Origin: Gilvimarinus sp. DA14
GTDB taxonomy: Bacteria > Pseudomonadota > Gammaproteobacteria > Pseudomonadales > Cellvibrionaceae
Length of the DNA stretch: 64,000 nt
Assembly (NCBI RefSeq): GCF_024204685.1
Contig: NZ_CP100350.1
Location: 2,210,501-2,274,500 of the forward strand
Direction of reading: 5' to 3'
Shown here: positions 50,541 through 60,054 of the stretch, piece after piece
Position numbering within the stretch: the first letter of the stretch is position 1
Layout: every line of letters begins with the position of its first letter
The notes under the pieces: generated by a model
The model's database searches: none
Seen by the model: the letters and a program-made list of their open reading frames with translations, nothing else
Told to the model about the DNA's origin: nothing
Position numbers and translations under genes: made by a program

Positions 50541-51421
50541 ATGAGCAGAAGGTAAAGGCCGTACTGCAGGCCGTAATACAGCCTGCGGTTATAGGCCTTT
50601 AGCTTTTTCCCCCACACTCGCAGCTGGTACACCTTGCCGAAAATTCGGTTTAAAGCGCCCACTTTATCGCCGGGCATATTTTTGGTGGCCGTGGCAGACA
50701 TAACCATTCGCGAAAAGGCACGGTTAAACCAGTCCACCGGGGCGAAGGTTACCGGGCGCTTGATATCCAAAAACAGCACAATGCGATTGCTATCAGTGGT
50801 GTTTTCGGCGTAGTGAATGTAGGTTTCATCAAACATCACCGCCTCGCCATCGCGCCAACTGTAGCGCTCACCATCCACTTCGATATAACAGCCATCATCA
50901 TTGGGCGTTTGCAGGCCTAAGTGATAGCGCAGTGAACCCGCATAGGGGTCGCGATGCTTAACCAGGCGCGCGCCCGGCGGGAGCATGGCAAACATGGCGC
51001 CTTTAATTTCCGGCACGGCGGCGAGCAACTTCACCGTTGCGGGACAAAGCTTTGCCGCGGAGGCCACGGGCTCACCGTACCAGCTGAGGTAAAAGCGCTT
51101 CCAGCCAGTGCGAAAAAATGAGTTAAACCCCAGATCATCCAGATCATCCGAGGCTTTAATCTCCGCGGCGCGGTTTAAGTGGATCGCCTCGTCGCGAATC
51201 ACCTGCCAGTTGTCTTGTAACAGCGTTAACCGCGGAAACTCTGACACCGAAATATAAGGTTTATTTTTGACCGCCGAGAACAGATAAAACAGACAATTGA
51301 GCGGCGCCATCAAATTGGAGTGGTCTGTCAGGCGGCGTGTCAGTTTTTCGTGCTTCACCTTGCCGCGCATTTGCACATAGCAGGCGCAGACCACAAATAG
51401 AATAAAAATCACAACTCCCAC
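50519..51421 (-). CDS. lpxO: LpxO-like lipid A 2-hydroxylase (aspartyl/asparaginyl beta-hydroxylase family)
   Basis: A 300-residue inner-membrane Fe(II)/2-oxoglutarate oxygenase starting at GTG 51421 with AGGAGAGG upstream. Membrane helices lie at both ends (VVIFILFVVCACYVQM and LYLLLIYLFFFA). The hydroxylase core shows the iron ligands in RLVKHRDPYAGSLRYHLGLQTP and MFDETYIHYAENTTDSNRIVLFLDI. LpxO adds a 2-hydroxyl to a secondary acyl chain of lipid A. Length and organisation fit LpxO. It overlaps the SMP-30 gene tail on the opposite strand. Confidence 0.88.
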   Translation of the reverse strand: MGVVIFILFVVCACYVQMRGKVKHEKLTRRLTDHSNLMAPLNCLFYLFSAVKNKPYISVSEFPRLTLLQDNWQVIRDEAIHLNRAAEIKASDDLDDLGFNSFFRTGWKRFYLSWYGEPVASAAKLCPATVKLLAAVPEIKGAMFAMLPPGARLVKHRDPYAGSLRYHLGLQTPNDDGCYIEVDGERYSWRDGEAVMFDETYIHYAENTTDSNRIVLFLDIKRPVTFAPVDWFNRAFSRMVMSATATKNMPGDKVGALNRIFGKVYQLRVWGKKLKAYNRRLYYGLQYGLYLLLIYLFFFA

Positions 51422-51494
51422 AATTACCTCTCCTTGAATACAGGTTGCGACGGGTCGGTTAAATTTTTGGCTTGATTTGAGCTTATTGTGGCGG

Positions 51495-51560
51495 GGCGAC
51501 TTAGACGCTATATAGCCTGAGTGCTATATCGCTGTATGCCGTATATAGTGACGCGAACTA
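51495..51560. promoter_or_regulatory. Repeated TATATAG motifs between lpxO and the excisionase-like gene
   Basis: Three related motifs lie within 50 bp: GCTATATAGC (about 51508-51517, a perfect 10-bp palindrome), GCTATATCGC and CGTATATAGTG. They may be binding sites for a regulator of lpxO, possibly the small HTH protein encoded next to them. Confidence 0.35.
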
Positions 51561-51705
51561 TTTAAGTAAGTCGTTACACAAGTCGCCGAGGCAGTCGACT
51601 AAGAAGGTTGTCGACCAAGAGCGGAAAATTATCTCACGGCTTGAGAAGCGCGCAAGCAGAAGAGTTAAAAAATTTGTTAACAGCAGCGCATTTTGTCAGC
51701 AAACT

Positions 51706-51915
51706 TTACAGATATTGATCAATGCTCCCCACCATGGCGGCAATCCCCCCGCCTTTTAGTTTTTCCATCAACTCTGCCAACCCATCCAGCTGGCGCTGCT
51801 CGACCTTGCCGTCGCCGTTTAAAGTCAGACGGCCCTTATCGATCATGGTATGGACGAAAGTTTCGCTCACTTGCAAATATTCGGCGCTTTCAGCGATGGT
51901 GTAGCTGGTGGACAT
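51706..51915 (-). CDS. Small excisionase-family HTH protein
   Basis: A 69-residue protein with an excisionase/MerR-like helix-turn-helix: SYTIAESAEYLQVSETFVHTMIDKGRLTLNGDGKVEQRQLDGLAELMEKLKGG. GGAGCCAAG upstream of the ATG is a good ribosome site. Such short proteins serve as transcription factors or phage excision factors; no phage genes are near, so a local regulator is more likely. It is divergent from gmk. Confidence 0.7.
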   Translation of the reverse strand: MSTSYTIAESAEYLQVSETFVHTMIDKGRLTLNGDGKVEQRQLDGLAELMEKLKGGGIAAMVGSIDQYL

Positions 51916-51966
51916 ACTTGGCTCCTGAGGCCGGTGTTCGGAATCATTTAGCTTGTGCCATAATAA

Positions 51967-52626
<660 letters not shown>

Positions 52627-52782
52627 GCTCAGACACTTCCACCTCTGGGCAATTTGTGTACAATAGCGCCCCCGCTCGCGACCGCCCTCACTGGCTCTTG
52701 GCGCCAATCTCGCGCATAATAGCCCCAAAGGCCGCGATTCTCGCGAGCTCCCGAATTTCTTGAGATCAGTAACGGAAAACCT

Positions 52783-53040
52783 ATGGCACGTATTACAGTT
52801 GAAGATTGCCTCGACCACGTCGACAACCGCTTTGAATTAGTGATGGTGGGCAGCAAGCGCGCCCGTCAAATCGCCGTGGGCGGCAAAGAGCCCCATGTTG
52901 CGGAAGAAAACGACAAGCCCACCGTAATCGCCCTGCGCGAAATCGAAGAGGGTTTTATCGATGCCAGCATTCTCGCTGAGCGCGACGAACCGGCGCCCAC
53001 GCCCCAACTTGAAGAACCTAACTTCGACCCGCAGATATAA
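52783..53040 (+). CDS. rpoZ: RNA polymerase omega subunit
   Basis: An 85-residue omega subunit, which aids RNA polymerase assembly and ppGpp site 1. It starts [30 protein letters not shown], the invariant family start, with [15 protein letters not shown] and an acidic tail. It is 53 bp before spoT and 156 bp after gmk. The gap before it contains TGTACAATAG near 52657, a possible promoter -10 region. Confidence 0.97.
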   Translation: MARITVEDCLDHVDNRFELVMVGSKRARQIAVGGKEPHVAEENDKPTVIALREIEEGFIDASILAERDEPAPTPQLEEPNFDPQI

Positions 53041-53093
53041 GCTAAGACCTGTTACTCTCAGGGCGCGCTCATCAACCGGATCGGAGGACGACA

Positions 53094-55208
53094 TTGTTAA
53101 CCATTGAGGCACTGAGCCACCGGCTTTCGTCTTATTTGGAACCCCCTCAGATCGATCAGGTGAGGCGCGCCTATTTTTACGCCGAACAGGCGCACGACGG
53201 TCAAAAACGCCGCTCGGGTGAAGACTATATTACCCATCCGCTAGCGGTTGCCGATATTCTCTCCGGTATGCACATGGACCATCAAAGCCTGATGGCCGCC
53301 ATGCTGCACGACGTTATCGAAGATACCGGCATTCCCAAAAAAGCTATCTCGGCGCAGTTTGGCGACACCGTGGCCGAGCTGGTAGACGGCGTCAGCAAGC
53401 TCACCCAAATCGAGTTTGAATCCCAGGCGGAAAAGCAGGCCGAGAACTTCCAAAAAATGGCGCTCGCCATGGCCGATGACCTGCGGGTGATTCTGGTTAA
53501 GCTGGCCGACCGCCTGCACAATATGCGTACCTTGGGCGCCATGCCGCCACACAAGAAGCGCCGCATCGCCAAAGAGACCCTGGAAATTTACGCCCCCATC
53601 GCCCATCGCTTGGGCATGAACGATTTGCGTCTGGAATTTGAAGACCGCGGCTTTTACGCCATGTACCCGCTGCGTGCCACGCGTATGCAGGCGGCACTCA
53701 AAACCGCACGCGGCAACCGTAAAGAGCTGGTAGAGCAAATCCAAACCGCAATTGAAAAACGCCTGGGGCGGGAAAAAGTGAACGCGGTAGTGATCGGCCG
53801 CGAAAAGCATCTGTACAGCATCTACCAAAAGATGCGGCAGAAGAAAAAATTCTTCAAAGAGATCATGGATGTCTACGCCTTTCGCATCATTGTCGACAGC
53901 GTAGACGCCTGTTACCGCACCCTGGGTGTGATTCACAACCTCTATAAGCCCGTGGCCGGCGAGTTCAAAGACTATATTGCCATCCCCAAGGCCAATGGCT
54001 ATCAGTCTTTGCACACGGTGCTGGTGGGTATGCACGGCGTTCCCATCGAGGTGCAAATCCGCACCAAAGAGATGGATGAAATGGCCAACACGGGCATCGC
54101 TGCGCACTTTCTGTATAAGTCCAACAGCGACGACACCCTCAGCAGCAGCCACAATCGCGCGCGCCAGTGGGTGCAGGGCCTGCTCGAGATGCAGCGCCGC
54201 GCTGGCGACTCGCTGGAGTTTATCGAAAACGTAAAAATCGACCTGTTCCCGGACGAAGTTTACGTGTTCACCCCCAAAGGCCGTATCGTCGAGCTGCCCC
54301 ACGGCGCCACCGCCATCGACTTTGCCTACGCAGTGCACACCGACATTGGCAACACCTGCGTCGCCTGCCGAATTAACGGCCGCCTGGCGCCATTGTCACA
54401 GCCGCTGCAGAGCGGACAGAAAGTCACCATTATTACCGCCCCCGGTGCTCAGCCAAATCCCAATTGGCTCAACTTTTCCATTTCCGGCAAAGCGCGCAGC
54501 GCCATCCGTCACTTTTTGAAAAATCAGCGGCATCACCATTCTGTGGCTCTGGGTAAAAAGATGCTGGGACGCGCCCTTGCGGACATAGATCTGGATATCG
54601 ACAACTTGAGCGAAGAGCACGAGCAAAAGCTGCTGGTGGGTACCGGCTTGAGCTCGCTGGAGGCCGTGTGCGAAGACATTGGCCTGGGTAACCGCATCGC
54701 CTATGCGGTGGCCAAGCTGGTCCAGCCCGATGCCGACATCACCCCTCGCGGTGGCAGTATTTATTCGCCGCTGACCATCGACAGCTCCGACGGCGTGTTG
54801 ATTACCTTTGCCAAGTGCTGCCGCCCCATTCCGGGCGACCCGATTATCGGCCACATTAGCTCGGGCAAAGGCCTGGTGATTCACCAGGAAACCTGCCACA
54901 ACCTGGCAGAAATTCGCCACAACCCGGAAAAAATCAGCCACGTAAACTGGGCCCCTACTGTGTCTGGTGAATTCCTGGTAGATATTCGCGTCGAGGTGGA
55001 ATCCGAGCGCGGCATTATCGCCACCCTGGCCACTCGCGTTACCGAACAGGGCGGCAATATCGAGCACATTCACGTCAACGAACGCGACGCCCACAACAGT
55101 GTTATCAACCTGTGCATCGGGGTACAAAACCGTATTCACCTGGCCAATATTATGCGCCGCATCCGCAACCTGAGCTTTGTGATTCGGATTCAGCGGGCGA
55201 AGAATTAA
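53094..55208 (+). CDS. spoT: Bifunctional (p)ppGpp synthetase/hydrolase SpoT
   Basis: Makes and degrades (p)ppGpp. The 704-residue protein starts at TTG 53094 with GGAGGA upstream. Domains in order: HD hydrolase (HDVIEDTG and the EDYITHPLAVADIL start), synthetase (YSIYQKMRQKKKFFKEIMDVYAFRIIV, YKPVAGEFKDYIAIPKANGYQSLHTVL, EVQIRTKEMDEMANTGIAAHFLYK), TGS (DEVYVFTPKGRIVELPHGATAIDFAYAVHTDIGN), a zinc-finger/helical region with CCRPIPGDPIIGH, and a C-terminal ACT domain. All catalytic blocks of both activities appear present. It sits in the standard order after rpoZ. Confidence 0.97.
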   Translation: MLTIEALSHRLSSYLEPPQIDQVRRAYFYAEQAHDGQKRRSGEDYITHPLAVADILSGMHMDHQSLMAAMLHDVIEDTGIPKKAISAQFGDTVAELVDGVSKLTQIEFESQAEKQAENFQKMALAMADDLRVILVKLADRLHNMRTLGAMPPHKKRRIAKETLEIYAPIAHRLGMNDLRLEFEDRGFYAMYPLRATRMQAALKTARGNRKELVEQIQTAIEKRLGREKVNAVVIGREKHLYSIYQKMRQKKKFFKEIMDVYAFRIIVDSVDACYRTLGVIHNLYKPVAGEFKDYIAIPKANGYQSLHTVLVGMHGVPIEVQIRTKEMDEMANTGIAAHFLYKSNSDDTLSSSHNRARQWVQGLLEMQRRAGDSLEFIENVKIDLFPDEVYVFTPKGRIVELPHGATAIDFAYAVHTDIGNTCVACRINGRLAPLSQPLQSGQKVTIITAPGAQPNPNWLNFSISGKARSAIRHFLKNQRHHHSVALGKKMLGRALADIDLDIDNLSEEHEQKLLVGTGLSSLEAVCEDIGLGNRIAYAVAKLVQPDADITPRGGSIYSPLTIDSSDGVLITFAKCCRPIPGDPIIGHISSGKGLVIHQETCHNLAEIRHNPEKISHVNWAPTVSGEFLVDIRVEVESERGIIATLATRVTEQGGNIEHIHVNERDAHNSVINLCIGVQNRIHLANIMRRIRNLSFVIRIQRAKN

Positions 55209-55350
55209 CCCGCTCTTTAATGCGGCCGTCTTGTCGAAGAAGCGTTCTGTTAAAAAAAGCGTGCTGTTAAAGATTGTTACCAGCGCTCCCAGAACAAGAT
55301 GTCATTGCTTACAATCCTCCCGGTAATCGATAAATCTCAAGGAATCGAGA

Positions 55351-55980
55351 ATGCGCCTGACACTCACCCACTTATGTTGTCTTTCTATTTTGCTCAGCGC
55401 CTGTGGCGGCGACAGCAAAGGCATAGCCGACTGCGGCGATTTACCCCCCTACCGGGAATTTGTGATTACCGATTACGATATCTCCACCAGGCAACACAGC
55501 GACCCCGTAACAACGACCACCTACGATTATGGCGAGCCGACCACCACCGAGCCGGTGCCATGGAACCACTTAGGTCTCCAACTCGAAAGCCAGGCGAACG
55601 TCTATGTGGCGCGCGAGGAGACTACGCGCTGGAGCCTTTTCCCCACTGCCAATGCCTGTAGCCCCGTCCCCCCGCAGCCCACGCAAACCATTCAGTCTAT
55701 TAAAATAGTCAGCGATAACGCCTATACCGATGCTTACCCGGCGGGTACCGATTTGGCCGCGATTATGAACCGATATTGGGATGACTACGGCGTGCATACC
55801 GACAGTGTTTCCGCCTACCTGGCTGAACAACCTCCGGCACGGCGCTCGCTCAATTTATTTTTTACTGAAGCGCCGCAGTACCAACGCCACACTTTCACCA
55901 TTACCATCGAGCTGGACGACGGCAGCGTGTTTGTCGTCGATACACAAGAGCTTTACCTTGCGACTACCGAGGGCACATAA
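55351..55980 (+). CDS. Hypothetical lipoprotein
   Basis: A 209-residue predicted lipoprotein with lipobox ILLSAC (Cys17) followed by GGDSKG. The mature part is beta-rich and contains EFVITDYDISTRQ, PWNHLGLQLESQANVYVA and a C-terminal HTFTITIELDDGSVFVVDTQELYL strand pair; further cysteines at CGD and ACS could form a disulfide. No family recognised. A GGAATCGAGA stretch precedes the ATG. Its stop abuts the stop of the convergent response regulator gene. Confidence 0.7.
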   Translation: MRLTLTHLCCLSILLSACGGDSKGIADCGDLPPYREFVITDYDISTRQHSDPVTTTTYDYGEPTTTEPVPWNHLGLQLESQANVYVAREETTRWSLFPTANACSPVPPQPTQTIQSIKIVSDNAYTDAYPAGTDLAAIMNRYWDDYGVHTDSVSAYLAEQPPARRSLNLFFTEAPQYQRHTFTITIELDDGSVFVVDTQELYLATTEGT

Positions 55981-56706
55981 CTAGAGAGATTGTGATTCGC
56001 GAAACAACTGTGATTGACGACGGGAAAGCTCCACCGCTCTGCCGTCGCGCAAAACCAATTCGAGATTTCCATTGACGGCCGTATCCACTCGCTCGACATG
56101 AGCGAGGTTAACAATGTGTTGCCGACTGGCGCGAAAAAAAAGCGCGGGTGGGAGGCGACTTTCCAGTTGATTGAGTGAGCGGCGAATCAAGGGCTTGCCA
56201 TCACTCAATCGAATTTGAGTGTAATTGCCCACCGACTCCATTAAACCAATATCGGACAGAGGCAGATACCAGCAGCGCTCGCCATCTTTTAAAAACACCT
56301 TATCTTCGGCCGCGAGGGGAGCCTCGCTGAACGAACGGGAGTGATAGTCAATACGGGCGCGCTTAAGTGCTTTGGCGAGGCGGGCGGGCTCAACAGGTTT
56401 AAGAAGGTAGTCAATGGCGCTGGTTTCAAACGCGCGCACGGCGTATTCATCATAGGCAGTCACAAAGATCACCAGTGGGCCCGGCCCCAATTGAGCGAGC
56501 AGCTCAAAGCCACTTTTGCCCGGCATTTGAATATCCAGAAATATTAGATCGGGCTGACAATCCTCAATGCGAGCCATGGCCTCATCCGCGTTGCCAGCTT
56601 CTGCAATCACTTGGATATCCGAATGTTCGGATAACAATTCGCGCAACTCGTCGCGCGCCAGACGTTCATCGTCGACAATCAGTGTGTTTATTGTTTTGTC
56701 AGCCAC
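55981..56706 (-). CDS. LytTR-type response regulator
   Basis: A 241-residue regulator. The receiver domain (TLIVDDERLARDELRELLSEH, phospho-Asp in DLIFLDIQMPGKSGFELL, TAYDEYAVRAFETSAIDYLLKPV) is followed by a LytTR DNA-binding domain (VFLKDGERCWYLPLSDIGLMESVGNYTQIRLSDG, RRSLNQLESRLPPALFFRASRQHIVNLAHV). It works with the adjoining LytS-like kinase, whose gene it overlaps by 19 bp. Related systems control envelope, nutrient-uptake or exopolymer genes; the target here is unknown. Confidence 0.93.
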   Translation of the reverse strand: MADKTINTLIVDDERLARDELRELLSEHSDIQVIAEAGNADEAMARIEDCQPDLIFLDIQMPGKSGFELLAQLGPGPLVIFVTAYDEYAVRAFETSAIDYLLKPVEPARLAKALKRARIDYHSRSFSEAPLAAEDKVFLKDGERCWYLPLSDIGLMESVGNYTQIRLSDGKPLIRRSLNQLESRLPPALFFRASRQHIVNLAHVERVDTAVNGNLELVLRDGRAVELSRRQSQLFRESQSL

Positions 56707-57740
56707 AAGATCGCCTCCACTGAATCATCCCCCTGCTGTGACACCGCAAGACCTGCCCCCTCACCAAACACCAGCTGCAAGCGCGCACGCGTGTTGCTAA
56801 GTCCCGTGCCTTGCGGCGCAGAGGCATCGAATTGCCCGCTGTTTTGTACAGTCAATAGCACTTGATTGCGCTCCTCGGCGACTCGCACCTTGACCCAACC
56901 GCCACGCGGGCACTGGCTGATACCGTGCTTGAGTGCATTCTCGACCAAGGTCTGCAAACTCATGGGCAATACCGGTTGCTCAAGCAGTGCGTCGTCCACC
57001 TCAATTTCGTATTCCAGCCGCTCTTCGAACCGCACTTTTTCCAAGGCCAGATAAGCGCGCACGCTGTCGAGCTCTTCGTGCAGGGGTATGGTTTGTCGCT
57101 CTGTACTGCGCAACGATTGACGTAACAAACCAGACATTTGGGTAACCATTTCGCGGGCCTTGTCGGGATCAACGCGAATCATGGCACGCACACTGTTGAG
57201 CGAGTTAAACAAAAAGTGCGGGTTCATCTGCCACTTTAAGTTCTGCAGGGTGGCATCTCTAAGCGCGATTTCCAGCTGCAGCTTTTCCACCAGGTCGCGG
57301 CGACGATCAATCACAATTTTGCTGGAGAAGTACAACAGCGACCACAGACTCAATACTACAAAATAGTAGTAATACCAGAAAATGGCGGCGGGGATGCTGA
57401 TGGTTTTCCAGTCATAATAATTGAGCATTCCTATATGCAACACCACAATAATGGCCAGCTCCCACAATGCTGTGGCAACCAGCACACACAGCAAAACTTT
57501 AACAAGCAACGACCAAATTTGGTTGATGTTAAACCAGTGCGTCAGATAACAAAGACGCAGTCCGTGGGACACCAACAAACCCGTAGCACCAATAAAAACC
57601 CCGTTCACTACAGTGGAAACGTTGAATGGCAAGTTCATGGTTGAAAACAACACATGCATCACGGAAAAAATACCCCAGCCGACGCCCTGCAGAGCGTAGT
57701 ACCTCTTTTGCGAGGGTTTTACATAGGAAGGTGCTCGCAT
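56688..57740 (-). CDS. LytS-like sensor histidine kinase
   Basis: A 350-residue inner-membrane kinase of the His_kinase/LytS type. Four hydrophobic segments lie in the N-terminal 150 residues (GVGWGIFSVMHVLFSTM, NGVFIGATGLLVSHGLRL, VKVLLCVLVATALWELAIIVVLHIG, IPAAIFWYYYYFVVLSLWSLLYF). The phosphoacceptor lies in LKWQMNPHFLFNSLNSVRAMI and the ATP domain has LPMSLQTLVENALKHGI and GTGLSNTRARLQLVFGEG. No dedicated ligand domain is visible, so sensing is within the membrane. It partners with the downstream LytTR regulator. Confidence 0.93.
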   Translation of the reverse strand: MRAPSYVKPSQKRYYALQGVGWGIFSVMHVLFSTMNLPFNVSTVVNGVFIGATGLLVSHGLRLCYLTHWFNINQIWSLLVKVLLCVLVATALWELAIIVVLHIGMLNYYDWKTISIPAAIFWYYYYFVVLSLWSLLYFSSKIVIDRRRDLVEKLQLEIALRDATLQNLKWQMNPHFLFNSLNSVRAMIRVDPDKAREMVTQMSGLLRQSLRSTERQTIPLHEELDSVRAYLALEKVRFEERLEYEIEVDDALLEQPVLPMSLQTLVENALKHGISQCPRGGWVKVRVAEERNQVLLTVQNSGQFDASAPQGTGLSNTRARLQLVFGEGAGLAVSQQGDDSVEAILWLTKQ

Positions 57741-57773
57741 AGAAAATGGCGTCCAGCCGGGTGTGTCTGTGAG

Positions 57774-58646
57774 TTATTGTAAAAATTCATCCATGCGCGC
57801 CATGGTCCATTGGGCGTCGTCCAGCATAATAAAGTGGCGGGCGGACTCGTGCAGGGTAATCTCAACGCCATCGAGCTGTTCGTATTGCTGCTGCATATGT
57901 TCGGCAACAGATTCCATAGTACCACCAAAGGTTTTGGCCGAGTACCAACTGCCCAACACCAGCGTCGGCACGTCAATAGCGGCCAAGTCATCGCGTAAAT
58001 CTGTGGTCATCATTTCGTACATGGATTGAGCCGTCATGGCCGGGTCGGACGTCATGCTCCAGGCAACTACGCGCTCGACATCGTCTTTGTCCTCAACCAG
58101 CCCGGGAATACTCTGTTGGTAGTACTGGCGCCGCCCCTGCTCGTCTGCGCCGGCAATGCCCTGAGTCTGTTGCTTGGCCATCGACGCCATGTTGTCTTCG
58201 CTAGCGCCGGGATTAAACACCAGCGGAAAAAATGGCAGCGAATCCACTATCACCAATGACCCCGCGGCTGCGGGTTTTTCGCTGGCCGCCCAGAGAGACA
58301 GAAAACCACCGAGACTATGCCCCACAAGCACAGGGGCGTCCAGCTGCTGCTCGCTTATGTAGGCCAGCAAGTCGTCTTTTACGGCGGCCAAAGAAGGCTC
58401 ACTTTTCAGCGCCGCGCCGGCAAAACCGTGCAAGGTCAGAACATGAACTTGATACTGCGACTGATAGTGGTCAGCCAATTCATTCCAGACCTTGCCGGGC
58501 GTATTTAGCCCGGGAATCATAATCATCGCCGGCCCCTCGCCGGTAACTTTCACATCAAATCGCTTGTCCGCAGCATTGGCCGAGCCTACCGCTACTGACA
58601 CAATAAATCCCAGCGTCATCAACACAGCAATAAGTAAACGCTTCAT
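57774..58646 (-). CDS. Secreted alpha/beta-hydrolase
   Basis: About 290 residues from ATG 58646 (MKRLLIAVLMTLGFIVSVAVGSANA signal peptide), with AGGAGAA upstream; the longer frame adds 14 residues. The alpha/beta-hydrolase fold shows an oxyanion strand AMIMIPGLNTPGKVW, the nucleophile elbow LVGHSLGGFLSLWAA and a catalytic His in LHESARHFIMLDD. The substrate is unknown; esterase or lactonase activity is plausible. It lies 33 bp upstream of the kinase gene and may form an operon with the two-component system. Confidence 0.88.
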   Translation of the reverse strand: MKRLLIAVLMTLGFIVSVAVGSANAADKRFDVKVTGEGPAMIMIPGLNTPGKVWNELADHYQSQYQVHVLTLHGFAGAALKSEPSLAAVKDDLLAYISEQQLDAPVLVGHSLGGFLSLWAASEKPAAAGSLVIVDSLPFFPLVFNPGASEDNMASMAKQQTQGIAGADEQGRRQYYQQSIPGLVEDKDDVERVVAWSMTSDPAMTAQSMYEMMTTDLRDDLAAIDVPTLVLGSWYSAKTFGGTMESVAEHMQQQYEQLDGVEITLHESARHFIMLDDAQWTMARMDEFLQ

Positions 58647-58815
58647 AAATTTCTCCTGGCAAAGTAAGTGCGTAAATGTCGCTGTCACTGTATCTGGGCA
58701 GACGCCTGAGGAGAGGAAAAAGTGATGGGCGGCAAATCAGCGCCATGGGCGGCACATCTTGGCGGGTGCGGGAGGGACGCGCTATACTCGGCGGTTTTTA
58801 CGTAGTGGAAACAAT

Positions 58816-59205
58816 ATGCCCAACAAAGCGATTATCCATACCGAAAACGCACCCGCCGCCATTGGCACTTACTCGCAAGCGGTCAAGGTCAACGGCACCG
58901 TATACCTGTCGGGACAAATTCCCCTGGTACCCGAAACCATGGAAATGGTGGCTGGCGATTTTGCCGCCGAAGCCCACCAGGTTTTTAAAAACCTGAGCGC
59001 GGTCTGCTCGGAGGCCGGTGGCAGCCTGCAGGATATTGTGAAGCTGAATATTTACCTCACCGATCTCGGAAACTTCCCCATCGTCAATGAGGTCATGACC
59101 GAGTATTTTGATGAGCCCTACCCCGCTCGCGCCGCCATCGGCATCAGCCAGCTGCCTAAGGGCGCTCAAATTGAGGCCGATGGCGTCATGGTCACTGCGG
59201 GATAA
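58816..59205 (+). CDS. ridA: RidA, 2-iminobutanoate/2-iminopropanoate deaminase
   Basis: A 129-residue RidA/YjgF protein from ATG 58816 ([41 protein letters not shown]); an upstream in-frame start adds 19 unrelated residues. The conserved [26 protein letters not shown] and [25 protein letters not shown] segments include the active-site Arg. It quenches reactive enamines from PLP enzymes. In Pseudomonas-like genomes it directly follows spoT; here four genes separate them. The 3' end overlaps the convergent gene at 59192. Confidence 0.95.
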   Translation: MPNKAIIHTENAPAAIGTYSQAVKVNGTVYLSGQIPLVPETMEMVAGDFAAEAHQVFKNLSAVCSEAGGSLQDIVKLNIYLTDLGNFPIVNEVMTEYFDEPYPARAAIGISQLPKGAQIEADGVMVTAG

Positions 59206-60010
59206 GCTTGCTGAACCCCTCGCGGTAACCGCAATACTGCAATTGATAGCCGGTGGCCAGCATGCGCCGGTTATCAATGCGCTTATTCAGATTCTCCGCA
59301 TCCTCTGGCGCAGGCCGGGCAACACCTAGCTGCTCCGCCAGCCAGTTGACCACCTCCGCCTTACTGGGCGCTTCGCCGTCACTCACCAGATAAAGAGCAT
59401 CCGGCTGCTCCATCCGCAGCACCCAGGCCATAAACCCGGCAGCGTCATCGGCATGAATGCGGTTAGTGTAGGCTGGCGAGGCCTTCGCTTTGCCCTCGGC
59501 TACCGATTGCACTAATCGCGTTCGGCCCGGCCCGTAAATGCCCGCCAAGCGCAGAACCACCAATGGCAGACCTGCCTCCGCCAGCACAGTTTCCGCTTGC
59601 AACAACCGCTCGCCGTTGTAGCGTGTGGGCATCGCTTCGGCCGCTTCATCCAGCCACTGGCCGTCGCTCTGACCGTACACAGACGTACTGCTGACCAAAA
59701 TAACCCGCGGCTGGCGCCCCGCGAGGGCCCGGACCAGCACCTGACACGGCTCTACATAGCCGCGCCGGTAGCCCTCGTCACCGCGGCCGGTCGGTGTCAG
59801 GGTCAGCACTATAGCGTCAAATTCACGCTGTAAAACACTGGCCATAGCCTGGCCGTCGGCAGCGTCGCCACGCAGATAGTGAATGTCCTCCATACCGCTC
59901 GCGGGTGGGTTGCGACGCAGGCCATAGACCTCGTATTCATCTGCCACCTGAGCCGCTAAACGCTCGCCCAAGTCACCGCAGCCGATTATCAATAGTTTTT
60001 TTCTATCCAT
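59192..60010 (-). CDS. NAD(P)-dependent epimerase/dehydratase-like protein (YeeZ-type)
   Basis: About 272 residues from ATG 60010 ([23 protein letters not shown]); a GTG nine codons upstream is possible. An extended short-chain dehydrogenase fold is indicated by the nucleotide loop [45 protein letters not shown] and [14 protein letters not shown]. The YxxxK motif of active SDR enzymes is replaced near RYNGERLLQ, as in the YeeZ group, so activity is uncertain. It is divergent from oxyR, 44 bp apart. Confidence 0.82.
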   Translation of the reverse strand: MDRKKLLIIGCGDLGERLAAQVADEYEVYGLRRNPPASGMEDIHYLRGDAADGQAMASVLQREFDAIVLTLTPTGRGDEGYRRGYVEPCQVLVRALAGRQPRVILVSSTSVYGQSDGQWLDEAAEAMPTRYNGERLLQAETVLAEAGLPLVVLRLAGIYGPGRTRLVQSVAEGKAKASPAYTNRIHADDAAGFMAWVLRMEQPDALYLVSDGEAPSKAEVVNWLAEQLGVARPAPEDAENLNKRIDNRRMLATGYQLQYCGYREGFSKLIPQ

Positions 60011-60054
60011 TTTGCTAGATTGGTGCCCATCGTTCACTTACTGATTACAAGCCC

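Noticed and set aside
51706..51915. Prophage or integrative element based on the excisionase-like gene
   Set aside because: No integrase, phage structural genes or attachment repeats nearby; flanks are core genes in normal order.
53241..54338. 365-residue minus-strand open frame opposite spoT
   Set aside because: Antisense to the clearly conserved spoT coding region; no family resemblance.
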